Below are positions 24,418 through 32,203 of a stretch of 35,916 nucleotides of DNA, piece by piece. The notes beneath the pieces are model-generated. The model was not told the origin of the DNA. It saw only the letters and a list, made by a program, of their open reading frames with translations, and made no database searches. Every line of letters begins with the position of its first letter. The first letter of the stretch is position 1. The DNA comes from Alectryocaccomicrobium faecavium (GTDB lineage Bacteria > Bacillota > Clostridia > Christensenellales > Aristaeellaceae). Made by a program: the position numbers and the translations under genes. The stretch covers positions 1-35,916 of the forward strand of contig DVOT01000007.1 of the NCBI GenBank assembly GCA_018713425.1, written 5' to 3'.

Positions 24418-24470
24418 CGCCTGCATCTGCGGCGGCATCGTAAAATTCCGGGCAAATCCCCGCCGCACTG

Positions 24471-24499
24471 TTGACGGGCCAATTTTTGCGCGCTACAAT
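24471..24499 (+). promoter_or_regulatory. promoter of the MATE-kinase fusion gene
   Basis: TTGACG (24471-24476), 17-base spacer, TACAAT (24494-24499). A weak GC-rich stem (TGCGGCGG 24428-24435 with CCGCCGCA 24460-24467) between the AraC stop and this promoter may end the AraC transcript. Confidence 0.7.
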
Positions 24500-24549
24500 A
24501 TCGTTTGGCGCGTTTATGCGCGTCTTTTAAAGATACGGGGTGAGAAAAA

Positions 24550-26532
24550 ATGGACGGTAAGCAGGACTTTACCAGCGGCAGCATATTTGGCAAGATGATG
24601 CAATTTATGGTTCCCATTCTGGGCGCGCAGATTTTACAGGCCATGTATGGCGCGGTGGATATGCTGGTAGTGGGGCACTTTGGCACCAACGCGGGCATTT
24701 CCGGCGTTTCCACGGGCAGCAGCATCATGAACCTGGTCACGTTCGTACTCAGCCAACTGGCGGCGGGCGTGATGATCCTCATTGGCCGCTATTTGGGCGA
24801 ACGCAAAAACGAGCGCATCGGCAAGCTCATCGGCGGCGCGATTGCCTTTTTCCTCATCGTTTCCGTTGTGCTCACTGTGGCGCTGGTCGCCTTCGCGGAG
24901 CCGATAGCCATCCTCATGCAGGCGCCCGCCGAAGCGGTAGATCTCACAGCGCAATACATCCGCATTTGCGGCGTTGGCTGCGTGTTCGTAGTGTTCTACA
25001 ATCTGATCAGCTGCATCTTCCGCGGACTGGGCAATTCGCGGCTGCCTCTGCTGTTTGTGGGCATCGCGTGCGTGGTCAACATCGTGGGGGATCTGTTGCT
25101 GGTCGCGGTATTCGATATGAACGTGGCCGGCGCGGCAATCGCCACGATCGCGGCGCAGGCGGTGAGCGTGATCCTTTCGCTGGCGATCATCCGGCGGCAA
25201 AAGTTGCCGTTTGCCTTTTCTCGCCGGGATATCCGCCTGGGCGGCGATGTGAAGGATTTTGTGCGCGTAGGCGCGCCACTGGCCTTGCAGGAATTGCTGA
25301 CCAACGTTTCCTTCCTGGCCATCTGCGCGTTTATCAACCGCCTGGGGTTGGACGCTTCCAATGGCTATGGCATCGCGCAGAAGATTCAATCGTTCGTCAT
25401 GCTCGTGCCTTCCTCGATCATGCAATGCATGGCTTCCTTTGTCGCGCAAAATGTGGGCGCGAACCGGGAAGACCGCGCCCGCAAGGGCATGCTCTACGGC
25501 ATGGGTGTGGGTGCGGGCATCGGCGTGGTCATCGCCTTGCTGGCGCTGTTCAAGGGCGATTGGCTGGCCTCCCTATTTTCCAGCAACGCGCAGGATATCG
25601 CGCGGGCTTTTGAATACCTGCGCGGGTTCGCGCCTGAAGCGGTGCTCACCTGTATTCTATTCAGCTTCCTGGGCTATTTCAACGGGCATTCCCGCTCCAC
25701 GTTTGTGATGGTGCAGAGCATCGCGCAATCGTTTTTGATCCGGCTGCCGGTTTCCTATGTGATGAGCATCCAGCCCGGCGCGTCTCTCACGGGCGTGGGC
25801 CTGGCCGTGCCTCTCTCGACCGTTTTCGGCATCGCGCTATGCCTGCTGTATGACCGCCGCATGCGCAGGGAAATCAATGCGCTTTCCCAGCAAGTGGATT
25901 TTGCGGGAGAAGCGCTCCAGCAAACCTACAATCCCGGCGTTTCCACCGTGATTGCCATCAGCCGCAGCTATGGCGCGGGCGGGCGCACCGTGGGCCGCCA
26001 GGTGGCTGCCCAACTGGGCATTCCCTTCTATGACAAAAACCTGCTGGCCTCCGTGGCGCAAAAGAGCGGCCTTTCCGTGCAATACCTGGCCAGCATCGAC
26101 GAAAAAGCGGCCCCCTCGTTCGAAACGATCTACACGCTCGACCAAAGCGAGCCGCTGCACAGCATCGCCGCCCGCGCCCAACGCGAGGTGATTGAACAAA
26201 TTGCCAGCGAAGGCGGTTGCGTGATCGTCGGCCGGCGCGCGGATCACGTGTTGGCCGGGCGCAAAAACCTCTTGCGCGTATTCGTGACAGCGCCCGCGGA
26301 TAGCCGCGCCGCGCGCGTGGCGCAGCGCGATGGTATTGAGCCGGACAAAGCGCTGGCAAAAGTGCGCAAGGCGGATCGCGAACGCGCGGAATATTGCGAT
26401 AGTCTTTCCGAAGGCAAATGGGGCGAGGCGGGATCTTACGACCTCTGTTTGGACACCCAGCGTTTTGGCACGGAGGGCGCCGCCGCGCTCATTGTGGACG
26501 CGGTTCAAAAGTTCGGCGGCGCGAAAACCTGA
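24550..26532 (+). CDS. MATE efflux transporter fused to a cytidylate-kinase-like domain
   Basis: A 660-residue two-part protein. Residues about 10-435 form a complete 12-segment MATE transporter (MVPILGAQILQAMYGAVDMLVVGHF in two stretches, FRGLGNSRLPL, GYFNGHSRSTFVMVQ), which would export drugs or metabolites against a cation gradient. Residues about 466-655 are a cytidylate-kinase-like P-loop domain. It has IAISRSYGAGGRTVGRQVA with the GxGGRxxG loop of that family, PFYDKNLL, and a GRRADHVL segment. The basic linker (YDRRMRREINAL) puts the kinase in the cytoplasm. The reading frame is continuous, so the fusion is not a sequencing seam visible here. It may sense nucleotides, modify a substrate or act on the transport cycle; role unknown. 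A promoter and terminator make it a single-gene unit. Confidence 0.9.
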   Translation: MDGKQDFTSGSIFGKMMQFMVPILGAQILQAMYGAVDMLVVGHFGTNAGISGVSTGSSIMNLVTFVLSQLAAGVMILIGRYLGERKNERIGKLIGGAIAFFLIVSVVLTVALVAFAEPIAILMQAPAEAVDLTAQYIRICGVGCVFVVFYNLISCIFRGLGNSRLPLLFVGIACVVNIVGDLLLVAVFDMNVAGAAIATIAAQAVSVILSLAIIRRQKLPFAFSRRDIRLGGDVKDFVRVGAPLALQELLTNVSFLAICAFINRLGLDASNGYGIAQKIQSFVMLVPSSIMQCMASFVAQNVGANREDRARKGMLYGMGVGAGIGVVIALLALFKGDWLASLFSSNAQDIARAFEYLRGFAPEAVLTCILFSFLGYFNGHSRSTFVMVQSIAQSFLIRLPVSYVMSIQPGASLTGVGLAVPLSTVFGIALCLLYDRRMRREINALSQQVDFAGEALQQTYNPGVSTVIAISRSYGAGGRTVGRQVAAQLGIPFYDKNLLASVAQKSGLSVQYLASIDEKAAPSFETIYTLDQSEPLHSIAARAQREVIEQIASEGGCVIVGRRADHVLAGRKNLLRVFVTAPADSRAARVAQRDGIEPDKALAKVRKADRERAEYCDSLSEGKWGEAGSYDLCLDTQRFGTEGAAALIVDAVQKFGGAKT

Positions 26533-26571
26533 GGAAAATGGCCGCAAAATCCGCCTATGTTACCCATGTAG

Positions 26572-26625
26572 CTACCCAGCGCTTGCCAAACGAAAAATTG
26601 GCAAGCGCCGGGTAGCGAATTTTTT
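26572..26625 (+). terminator. strong terminator after the MATE-kinase gene
   Basis: A 17-pair stem with one A/C mismatch (CTACCC-A-GCGCTTGCCAA, 26572-26589, against TTGGCAAGCGC-C-GGGTAG, 26598-26615) is followed by CGAA and six Ts (26620-26625). Confidence 0.9.
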
Positions 26626-26630
26626 GCGTT

Positions 26631-27296
26631 TCATCCTTCGACATATTCTTCCAGCGTGCAGCCCCTATCGCGGATTTCCCGCGCGGCTTCCACACCCACA
26701 TAGCGGTAATGCCACGGCTCGTAAGCAATGCCCGTAATTTCCTCATCCTCCTCGGGATAGCGCAGGATGAAGCCGAAATCCCAGCAATTCTCGATCAACC
26801 AAGCAAATTGCGGCGTTTCCTCAAAGCCGCCGTTGTCGCGCTGCGCGGTTACATCGAAGGCGAGGCCCGTCTCGTGCTCGCTGGTGCCGGGCAGAGCGGC
26901 GGTTCCATCGGTGGTCTGGGCATAGATTTCCTCCTGCTCCGCGCGCGTGCGATAGCCGCTGGTGATGATAAAGCCGTTCACCCCATCCTCTTCCGCCTGA
27001 TGAAACATGGCTTCCGCCGCCTCATAGGCGGTCTTTTCCAGCCAGATTTCGCTCGATGCCAGCAGAAACGAATGCCTTTGCTCATAGAGGTTGACCAGCG
27101 CAGCGGGCTGATAGTCCTCCGGCAGCGGATGCCAGGCGTTCACCAACAGCACGTTTCCCTCGCCTGCTTCCGTTGCCGAAACGATGGGCGTGATCTGGCG
27201 AAATGGCAAATAAATCGCGCCATGCCGCTCGCGCCAAATTCCCAGGGCGGCGAGGCACACGAGCGCAAAGAGCACCCAGCGAAAAAATTTGCGCAT
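26631..27296 (-). CDS. VanY-type D-alanyl-D-alanine carboxypeptidase (peptidase M15B)
   Basis: Zinc enzyme that trims the terminal D-Ala of peptidoglycan stem peptides outside the membrane. The 221-residue protein has an N-terminal membrane anchor (FFRWVLFALVCLAALGIW). The M15 catalytic core includes SGYRTRAEQEEIY (113-125), SEHETGLAFD (zinc His141, Asp148) and EPWHYRY (Glu193, zinc His196). Length is normal for the family. It starts nine bases after the ProXp-like gene with a GGGGGAG ribosome binding site. Nothing in the context links it to vancomycin resistance; a housekeeping wall function is most likely. Confidence 0.92.
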   Translation of the reverse strand: MRKFFRWVLFALVCLAALGIWRERHGAIYLPFRQITPIVSATEAGEGNVLLVNAWHPLPEDYQPAALVNLYEQRHSFLLASSEIWLEKTAYEAAEAMFHQAEEDGVNGFIITSGYRTRAEQEEIYAQTTDGTAALPGTSEHETGLAFDVTAQRDNGGFEETPQFAWLIENCWDFGFILRYPEEDEEITGIAYEPWHYRYVGVEAAREIRDRGCTLEEYVEG

Positions 27297-27305
27297 GCTC
27301 CCCCA

Positions 27306-27812
27306 TCACCTCTCTTCTTCCAGCGAAACCCATTCCGGCGCATAGCCGAGCGCAGGCAAAAACCGGCCGAAAAAATCCGCGCCAGCCATGGCAACCGACC
27401 AGGTGTTTTCACAGGGATGGAACGCCAGCCGTTCCTCTTCTTGAAGCCGCGCGTCCACCGCGAGGCGGACGGCGTGCGTTTCATCGAACAACAAGCCCAA
27501 GGGGCTAACCGCGCCGGGCCGCGTGCGCAAATATTCCCACAGTTTTTCTTCCGGACCAAACCCCAGGCGGGAAAGCCCCAGCTGGCGCGAAACGCCGGAT
27601 GTGCGAAAAGGCGCCTCGGGCCGGGTGAGCAGCAAAACATACGCGCTATGGCTGCGCGGGGACAAAAACAGATTTTTCGGCACCAGCGCGCCAAGCGCGC
27701 GGGCGGGCGCGGCGCACTCCTCCATCGTGTAGGCGGGCGCGTGTTCCAGCGCCTCAAAAGGGATGTCCATCCGCGCAAGCCGCGCGAACACTTCTTGTTG
27801 TACCTCAGCCAT
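27306..27812 (-). CDS. ProXp/YbaK-family aminoacyl-tRNA editing deacylase
   Basis: Free-standing enzyme of the INS/YbaK superfamily that clears mischarged tRNA, typically Ala-tRNA(Pro). The 168-residue protein matches the PrdX/ProXp-ala layout. It has a start EVFARLARMDIPFEALEH, the catalytic-lysine motif PKNLFL (Lys46), SRLGFGPEEKLWEYL, PGAVSPLGLLFD and FHPCENTWSV, where relatives usually have FHPNTNTATV. The ATG at 27812 overlaps the dnaI-like stop by eight bases; a longer frame to 27896 lies inside that gene and is rejected. The ribosome binding site is weak, so coupling is likely. Amino-acid specificity is inferred only. Confidence 0.88.
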   Translation of the reverse strand: MAEVQQEVFARLARMDIPFEALEHAPAYTMEECAAPARALGALVPKNLFLSPRSHSAYVLLLTRPEAPFRTSGVSRQLGLSRLGFGPEEKLWEYLRTRPGAVSPLGLLFDETHAVRLAVDARLQEEERLAFHPCENTWSVAMAGADFFGRFLPALGYAPEWVSLEEER

Positions 27813-28770
27813 TTTGGGTGCGCAAATCCTTTCCCACAAAGCGCAAAAACGCGCCGTTTTCCCGATCGAACAGGCGCGAGGCGATCCGTTCGCCATACCG
27901 TTCCCGCAGTTGGGGCGGCGTAAGATTGGTGGCGAAAATCGTGCACAGCCGCGCGTTCACGCGCTCGTTGAGCAGCATAAAGAGGGATTCCCCCGTGATG
28001 TTGCGCATTATGGGTTCCGTGCCCAAATCGTCCACCGCCAGGAACGCGCAAGAAAGCATGCGGTCGAATTCCGCGCCATCCTCGCCCAAGTATTTGTCCC
28101 GCATGGCGTCCAGCATCTTATAGGCGGTCACGTTCATCACGTCCACGCCCTGCTCGGCCAGGCGGCGCACCACGCAATTGAGCAAAAACGTTTTCCCCAA
28201 TCCAGCCTCGCCATAGAGCACCAACACCCGCTTATCCACGGCGGGATATTTTCCGCAATAGCGCAAGAGGTAATCGCGCGCGCCGCACAGCGCTTGCCGC
28301 TGCGTGCCCGCTATGCCTTCGACAGGCTGCGCGGGGATGAAATCTTCACGGAAGGTCTCAAAGCTATCCAGCGTGCGGTAAGCGCTGCCCATGCGCTCGT
28401 TTAGTTCCCGGCGAAAGCACTCGCAAAAACCACTTTCCACCATGCCCTTGTCCTTGCATTTGGGGCAACGGTAGCGCATTCGCATGTAATCTTCCGGAAA
28501 ACCGGCGCGCACCGTGCGCTCCCGAATCTCCCGCAGAACCGCCTGGCCTTCTTCGCGCATGCGAGCGGCCTTTTCCTGCGCGTCGGGCGTGCGCGCGACC
28601 ATGGCGCGCACAGCGTCGTTAAGCAAGCGTGCCTGTTTTGCCCACAATGCGTGAATCTGTGGATCCGCGCGCTCCACTTCGCGCACGCGCGCGTCCTGCT
28701 CCTGTTCCGCCTGCATGCGGCGGCGGCGATACTCATTTTTGAGTTGTTCGACCATTTCACTGCGCGTCAT
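27805..28770 (-). CDS. DnaI/DnaC-type replicative helicase loader
   Basis: AAA+ ATPase that loads DnaB/DnaC-type helicase onto DNA. The 321-residue protein has a helical N-terminal part. A zinc site follows at 102-118 (RCPKCKDKG ... CEC), as in Bacillus DnaI. Then come Walker A GEAGLGKT (187-194), Walker B FLAVDDLGTE (243-252) and a sensor region FATNLTPPQLRERYGERIASRLF. The ATG at 28770 sits behind GGAGGACAAACAG and overlaps the dnaD-like stop by 14 bases. The pairing of dnaD-like then dnaI-like genes mirrors the DnaD-DnaB-DnaI loading pathway of Bacillota. Confidence 0.93.
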   Translation of the reverse strand: MTRSEMVEQLKNEYRRRRMQAEQEQDARVREVERADPQIHALWAKQARLLNDAVRAMVARTPDAQEKAARMREEGQAVLREIRERTVRAGFPEDYMRMRYRCPKCKDKGMVESGFCECFRRELNERMGSAYRTLDSFETFREDFIPAQPVEGIAGTQRQALCGARDYLLRYCGKYPAVDKRVLVLYGEAGLGKTFLLNCVVRRLAEQGVDVMNVTAYKMLDAMRDKYLGEDGAEFDRMLSCAFLAVDDLGTEPIMRNITGESLFMLLNERVNARLCTIFATNLTPPQLRERYGERIASRLFDRENGAFLRFVGKDLRTQNG

Positions 28771-30220
28771 TCTGTTTGTCCTCCATCCACATTTGCATCA
28801 CGGCGTCCACGGCAAAATCTTCTTCATGGTATTCGCGCTGCGCATAATCCTGAATGACCTTCCCCGCCTGCGGCTTTGTGGTATCCATCCGCACAACCGG
28901 TTCTTCCTTCTGAGCCTCTTCCACGGTTTTGATGCCTTTTTTCTGCCAATTGGCGAGCAGCTTGCCCATATACTTGCGCGGGAGCTGCGTGCCCTGCGCG
29001 CGCTCGGCCGCCAGCAAAATCACGTCCATAGGCATGGCGGCCAGCCATTTCTCAATCCAGGCGCGGTCGGCGTTGCCCGCGCGCCGGTCGTCGCCATAGG
29101 CGCGCATGGCCTTTTCCGCCGCCGCGGAAAGCTCGTCGATGCGGCGCGTGTTCTCCCGCAAGGCTTCCAGCGTGAACAGTCCTTTTTGCGCACACTGGTT
29201 CACATACTTTTCCCAGGCGGCAAAATCCCGCATGCCCGCGCGGGCGCAGCGGCGCGCCGCCTCCACCAGCGTATCCGCCTGGAAACCCATGTTCAAAAAA
29301 TCCGTGAACGTTTTGAGCTGCGCGGGCGCGGGCGCGCCGGGCGCGCCCAGCTCCGCATACACCTCTTTCAGCGTTTCCACGCGCTTGCGCTCATTCTGAA
29401 TGTCCGCCTGCACGCCCGCGCCGCCCGCGTGCCGGCGCAAAATAGAATCCAGATACGCGAAGGAAGGATTGCGGGCGCGCACCGTTTCCGCGCAAGCCGC
29501 GAGCACATCCGCTTCCGTGAGCTTCATTTCGTTCACCCAGCGCTCCGCCAGGGTCGTCTCGTCCACAGTGGGTTCCCGGCGCAAGTTAAACTGCCGCGCC
29601 ACGCGCTTGGCCATGGCGTATCCCGCGCTATCGCGCGCGATGCGTTCCTGCGCCTTTTCCAGCGTTACAACGCCGTTCTCCGCCCAATCGTGCGCGGTTT
29701 TGTCCATGCGCTTAAAAACGCCCGCAAGCGAGCGCTTTTTCTCCCGCGTGCGTTGCACTTCGTTTTCTACCAACAGGGCGATCACTTCCGCCGGCAGGTG
29801 GAATACCTCCTGCCAGTCCGCGATCGTGGAAAAATCGCGCGGCTGCATCACGTATTCCGCACCCAGAATGCTTTGCAGCTTGGCGTGCAGTTCCCGGTTT
29901 TTGCGCGGCACATCGTCCATAGTCGTCTGCCGGCAGCCCACAAACTGAAAGCGGGGAGGATTGTCCGCCACGCGCCGCCATAAACCCTGCCGCTCCCAAT
30001 AGCGCATGGCGCGCAAAAAATCTTCTTCGCCGATGCCCAGCATGCGCGTCGCGTCGCTCAGGCTGTTGCCCGCCTGGGGATATTGGCACTGGAACAACAT
30101 ATAAAGGTATACGCGCACAAAATCGCCGGGCGCCTGCAACATGTACTCCATGATGAATTCGTTTTCCACGGCGGTGGCGCCGAAGAGCACCGTTTCCTCC
30201 GCGAACGACGCAAACTGCAT
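28757..30220 (-). CDS. DnaD-domain replication protein with four DnaD-like repeats
   Basis: Primosomal protein that helps open DNA and recruit the helicase loader. Of 487 residues, about 30-105 are a winged-helix DnaD N-terminal domain. Four helical DnaD-type (DDBH2) modules follow, at about 128-194, 220-270, 300-357 and 385-437. The last one ends with the classical YMGKLLANWQKKGIKTVEEA (417-436) and the first with VFKRMDKTAHDWAENGVVTLEKA. Normal DnaD has one such module and is about 230 residues; DnaB has two. The ATG at 30220 is eight bases after AAAAGGAG; an ATG six bases earlier is too close. First gene of the unit, read from the promoter at 30249-30277. Confidence 0.9.
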   Translation of the reverse strand: MQFASFAEETVLFGATAVENEFIMEYMLQAPGDFVRVYLYMLFQCQYPQAGNSLSDATRMLGIGEEDFLRAMRYWERQGLWRRVADNPPRFQFVGCRQTTMDDVPRKNRELHAKLQSILGAEYVMQPRDFSTIADWQEVFHLPAEVIALLVENEVQRTREKKRSLAGVFKRMDKTAHDWAENGVVTLEKAQERIARDSAGYAMAKRVARQFNLRREPTVDETTLAERWVNEMKLTEADVLAACAETVRARNPSFAYLDSILRRHAGGAGVQADIQNERKRVETLKEVYAELGAPGAPAPAQLKTFTDFLNMGFQADTLVEAARRCARAGMRDFAAWEKYVNQCAQKGLFTLEALRENTRRIDELSAAAEKAMRAYGDDRRAGNADRAWIEKWLAAMPMDVILLAAERAQGTQLPRKYMGKLLANWQKKGIKTVEEAQKEEPVVRMDTTKPQAGKVIQDYAQREYHEEDFAVDAVMQMWMEDKQNDAQ

Positions 30221-30248
30221 ATCCATCGCTCCTTTTCCGTATACCCGT

Positions 30249-30277
30249 ATCATATCACATTCTGCCGCATTTGACAA
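30249..30277 (-). promoter_or_regulatory. promoter of the dnaD-dnaI unit
   Basis: On the minus strand, TTGTCA (plus 30272-30277), a 17-base spacer and TATGAT (plus 30249-30254). Its -35 overlaps the -35 of the divergent aminopeptidase promoter. Confidence 0.75.
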
Positions 30278-30299
30278 CCGCGCCAATTTGAAGTATAAT
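30271..30299 (+). promoter_or_regulatory. sigma-A promoter of the M29 aminopeptidase
   Basis: Perfect TTGACA (30271-30276), 17-base spacer, perfect TATAAT (30294-30299). The -35 shares five bases with the -35 of the opposing dnaD promoter, so polymerase should bind only one of the two at a time. Confidence 0.85.
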
Positions 30300-30354
30300 A
30301 GCAAATACCAGAGCGGGCGCGCAGGCCCGCGTTCCATTGCAGGAGGATATGCCT

Positions 30355-31470
30355 ATGATTCATCCGCGCGTTCGCCAACTGGCAGACAACCTGATTTCGC
30401 ATTCCATCGGCCTGAAGCCGGGCGAAAAAATTTTGATCGAGGGCTTCGACAGCCGCAACGATTTTATTTGCGCCCTGGTGCAGGCCGTCTACAACGCGGG
30501 CGGCATGCCGTTTGTGCATCTGAAGGATCAGAGTGTGCAGCGTTCTTTGCTGATGGGGCTTTCCGCCGCGCAGGCGGACGTTACCGCGGCGCACGAAGCT
30601 TCGCTGATGGCGCAGATGGACGCTTACATCGGCGTGCGCGCCGCGGACAACACCTTTGAAACTTCCGACGTGCCGCCGGAAAAAATGGAACTTTATACCA
30701 GCGTGGTGCAAAAGCGCGTACACGGCGAAATTCGCGTGCCCAAAACCCGCTGGGTGGTAATGCGCTGGCCTACTCCCTCTATGGCGCAGCATGCCGCCAT
30801 GTCCACCGAAGCGTTTGAAGATTTTTTCTTCGACGTGTGCTGCCTGGACTACGAGCGCATGGGCCGCGCCATGCAACCGCTGGTGGAGCGGCTGGAGCGC
30901 GCAAACGACGTACATATCGTAGGCCCGGGCACGGATCTGCGCTTTTCCATCGCGGGCATGCCCGCCATTCCCTGTGACGGCCATTTGAACATTCCGGACG
31001 GCGAAGTCTACACCGCGCCCGTGCGCGATTCCGTGAACGGCACGATCACCTACAACACCAAATCCACCTATCAGGGTGTGTCCTTCGAAAACATCTCCTT
31101 CACGTTCCAAAATGGCAAAATCGTGAAGGCTACCAGCAGCGATACGCAGCGGCTCAACGCCATCCTCGATACCGACGAGGGCGCGCGCTACGTGGGCGAA
31201 TGGGCGCTGGGCGTGAATCCCTATATCCACCGCGCCATGCAGGATACGCTCTTCGATGAAAAGATCGCCGGTTCCTTCCACTTCACACCCGGCTCGTGCT
31301 ATGACGAGTGCGACAATGGCAACAAATCCGCCATCCACTGGGATCTGGTGCTGATCCAAACCAAAGAAATGGGCGGCGGCGAAATCTATCTCGACGGCGA
31401 ATTGATCCGCAAGGACGGCATTTTCGTCCCCGAAGCGCTCAAAGGGCTCAATCCGGAAAATCTGGTGTAA
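30355..31470 (+). CDS. M29-family aminopeptidase (AmpS/PepS/AmpT type)
   Basis: Cytoplasmic metallo-aminopeptidase that removes N-terminal residues from peptides. The 371-residue protein has the normal M29 length and the metal-ligand motifs: NIPDGEVYTAP (Glu217), GEWALGVNP (Glu282), GSFHFTPG (His309), a tyrosine at about 316 in SCYDEC, and SAIHWDLVL (His328, Asp330). The ATG at 30355 is eight bases after AGGAGG; the ATG at 30349 and TTG at 30337 fit less well. It has its own strong promoter and a terminator 32 bases after the stop. Confidence 0.93.
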   Translation: MIHPRVRQLADNLISHSIGLKPGEKILIEGFDSRNDFICALVQAVYNAGGMPFVHLKDQSVQRSLLMGLSAAQADVTAAHEASLMAQMDAYIGVRAADNTFETSDVPPEKMELYTSVVQKRVHGEIRVPKTRWVVMRWPTPSMAQHAAMSTEAFEDFFFDVCCLDYERMGRAMQPLVERLERANDVHIVGPGTDLRFSIAGMPAIPCDGHLNIPDGEVYTAPVRDSVNGTITYNTKSTYQGVSFENISFTFQNGKIVKATSSDTQRLNAILDTDEGARYVGEWALGVNPYIHRAMQDTLFDEKIAGSFHFTPGSCYDECDNGNKSAIHWDLVLIQTKEMGGGEIYLDGELIRKDGIFVPEALKGLNPENLV

Positions 31471-31502
31471 TGCTGGCGGATTTTTCGTTTTCGCAGGCGC
31501 AA

Positions 31503-31530
31503 AAAGGCGGCTCTTCCTCGAGCCGCCTTT
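31503..31530 (+). terminator. terminator after the aminopeptidase
   Basis: An 11-base perfect stem (AAAGGCGGCTC / GAGCCGCCTTT) with a six-base loop. A-runs precede it; the T-run is inside the stem, so it may also act on the opposite strand. Confidence 0.75.
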
Positions 31531-31542
31531 GAAATGGAGTTG

Positions 31543-31640
31543 CTACGCGGATTTCTGCGACAATATATGGCGTTGCGCGCACTGGTCGACCCACGGATCG
31601 TGGGTGACGGCAACAATGGTTTTGAGAACAAGTTGTCAGC
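31543..31640 (-). pseudogene. C-terminal remnant of an ABC transporter ATPase
   Basis: The minus-strand frame ending at the stop at 31543-31545 reads FSKTIVAVTHDPWVDQCAQR and continues HILSQKSA before the stop. TIVAVTHDP with the switch histidine followed by a few residues is how LolD/MacB/FtsE-type ATPases end. Upstream in frame a stop appears at about 31652, and Walker A, signature and Walker B are all missing. It is therefore a decayed tail, not a gene. It sits next to an AT-rich open frame, suggesting a deletion or insertion event removed the rest. Confidence 0.55.
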
Positions 31641-31648
31641 CCGTTGAA

Positions 31649-32095
31649 CTATCTACGTGTACGCAAATTCATTATTTCATGGTCGAAAAACACATCTAAA
31701 TTTTTAGGAACATCTCCGCATAAAATTTTATCCGTAAGCTTGCGCACCATATACTCTTCAAAAGCATTCAGCTTTCCCGTTTTGCTGCCATTCAGGGAAT
31801 ATGAGGCATCAAGATCGAAATTCACAAAGTCGCAACACAAAATTTCATCTTCTCTATTCTCAACAACTGGGTGTACTGAATGATGAATAAACTCATGTAT
31901 GACGGATGCTTCACTGAGCGCACCCGAACAGAATATAAAAGTCTCATCTTTCGAGTGATAATCCGCAGAATATACACACTTTATTGGATTAAGAATAACT
32001 TGTATGCTTTGGAAATTGGAACCAAATCTTTCCTCGCAAAGCACAAAAATATAGTTTTTTGCATTCCATATAATGTCCTCACATTTAGAACGCAC
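31649..32095 (-). CDS. AT-rich open frame with a metallopeptidase HExxH motif, probably a truncated foreign gene
   Basis: A 148-codon frame whose base composition is much richer in A+T than its neighbours. It contains VIHEFIHHSVHPVVE, a zincin-type HExxH motif (HEFIH), in which the glutamate would be catalytic. HEF-H-HP resembles the motif style of some unclassified peptidase domains such as DUF4932, but I cannot confirm a family. The only start is a GTG at 32095 with no ribosome binding site, so the 5' part is likely missing. It directly follows the ABC-ATPase remnant region and lies downstream of ilvE, separated by a terminator. Likely a horizontally acquired fragment; expression is doubtful. 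Confidence 0.45.
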   Translation of the reverse strand: MRSKCEDIIWNAKNYIFVLCEERFGSNFQSIQVILNPIKCVYSADYHSKDETFIFCSGALSEASVIHEFIHHSVHPVVENREDEILCCDFVNFDLDASYSLNGSKTGKLNAFEEYMVRKLTDKILCGDVPKNLDVFFDHEIMNLRTRR

Positions 32096-32126
32096 CGGAG
32101 CGCATCATTGCCGCAAAGACTCAAAG

Positions 32127-32161
32127 AAAAAGCGGGCGTTCGAATCCCTTCTCCCGCCCGC
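32127..32161 (-). terminator. terminator of ilvE
   Basis: On the minus strand, GCGGGCG and CGCCCGC form a perfect seven-base stem with a 16-base loop, followed by TTTTT. It lies 43 bases after the ilvE stop. The loop resembles the reverse of a tRNA T-arm. A second weaker stem (GCCGAAA / TTTCGGC, 32160-32188) sits between it and the gene. Confidence 0.7.
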
Positions 32162-32203
32162 CGAAACTACCCAAAACCGTTTTTCGGCCACTCTGACCGC
32201 ATG

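Noticed and set aside
26631..27296. Vancomycin-resistance cluster
   Set aside because: The VanY-type gene has no vanA/B/H/X or VanRS neighbours; it lies with replication genes.
32100..32165. tRNA gene
   Set aside because: Only a T-arm-like segment is present; no acceptor, D-arm or anticodon arm pairs with it.
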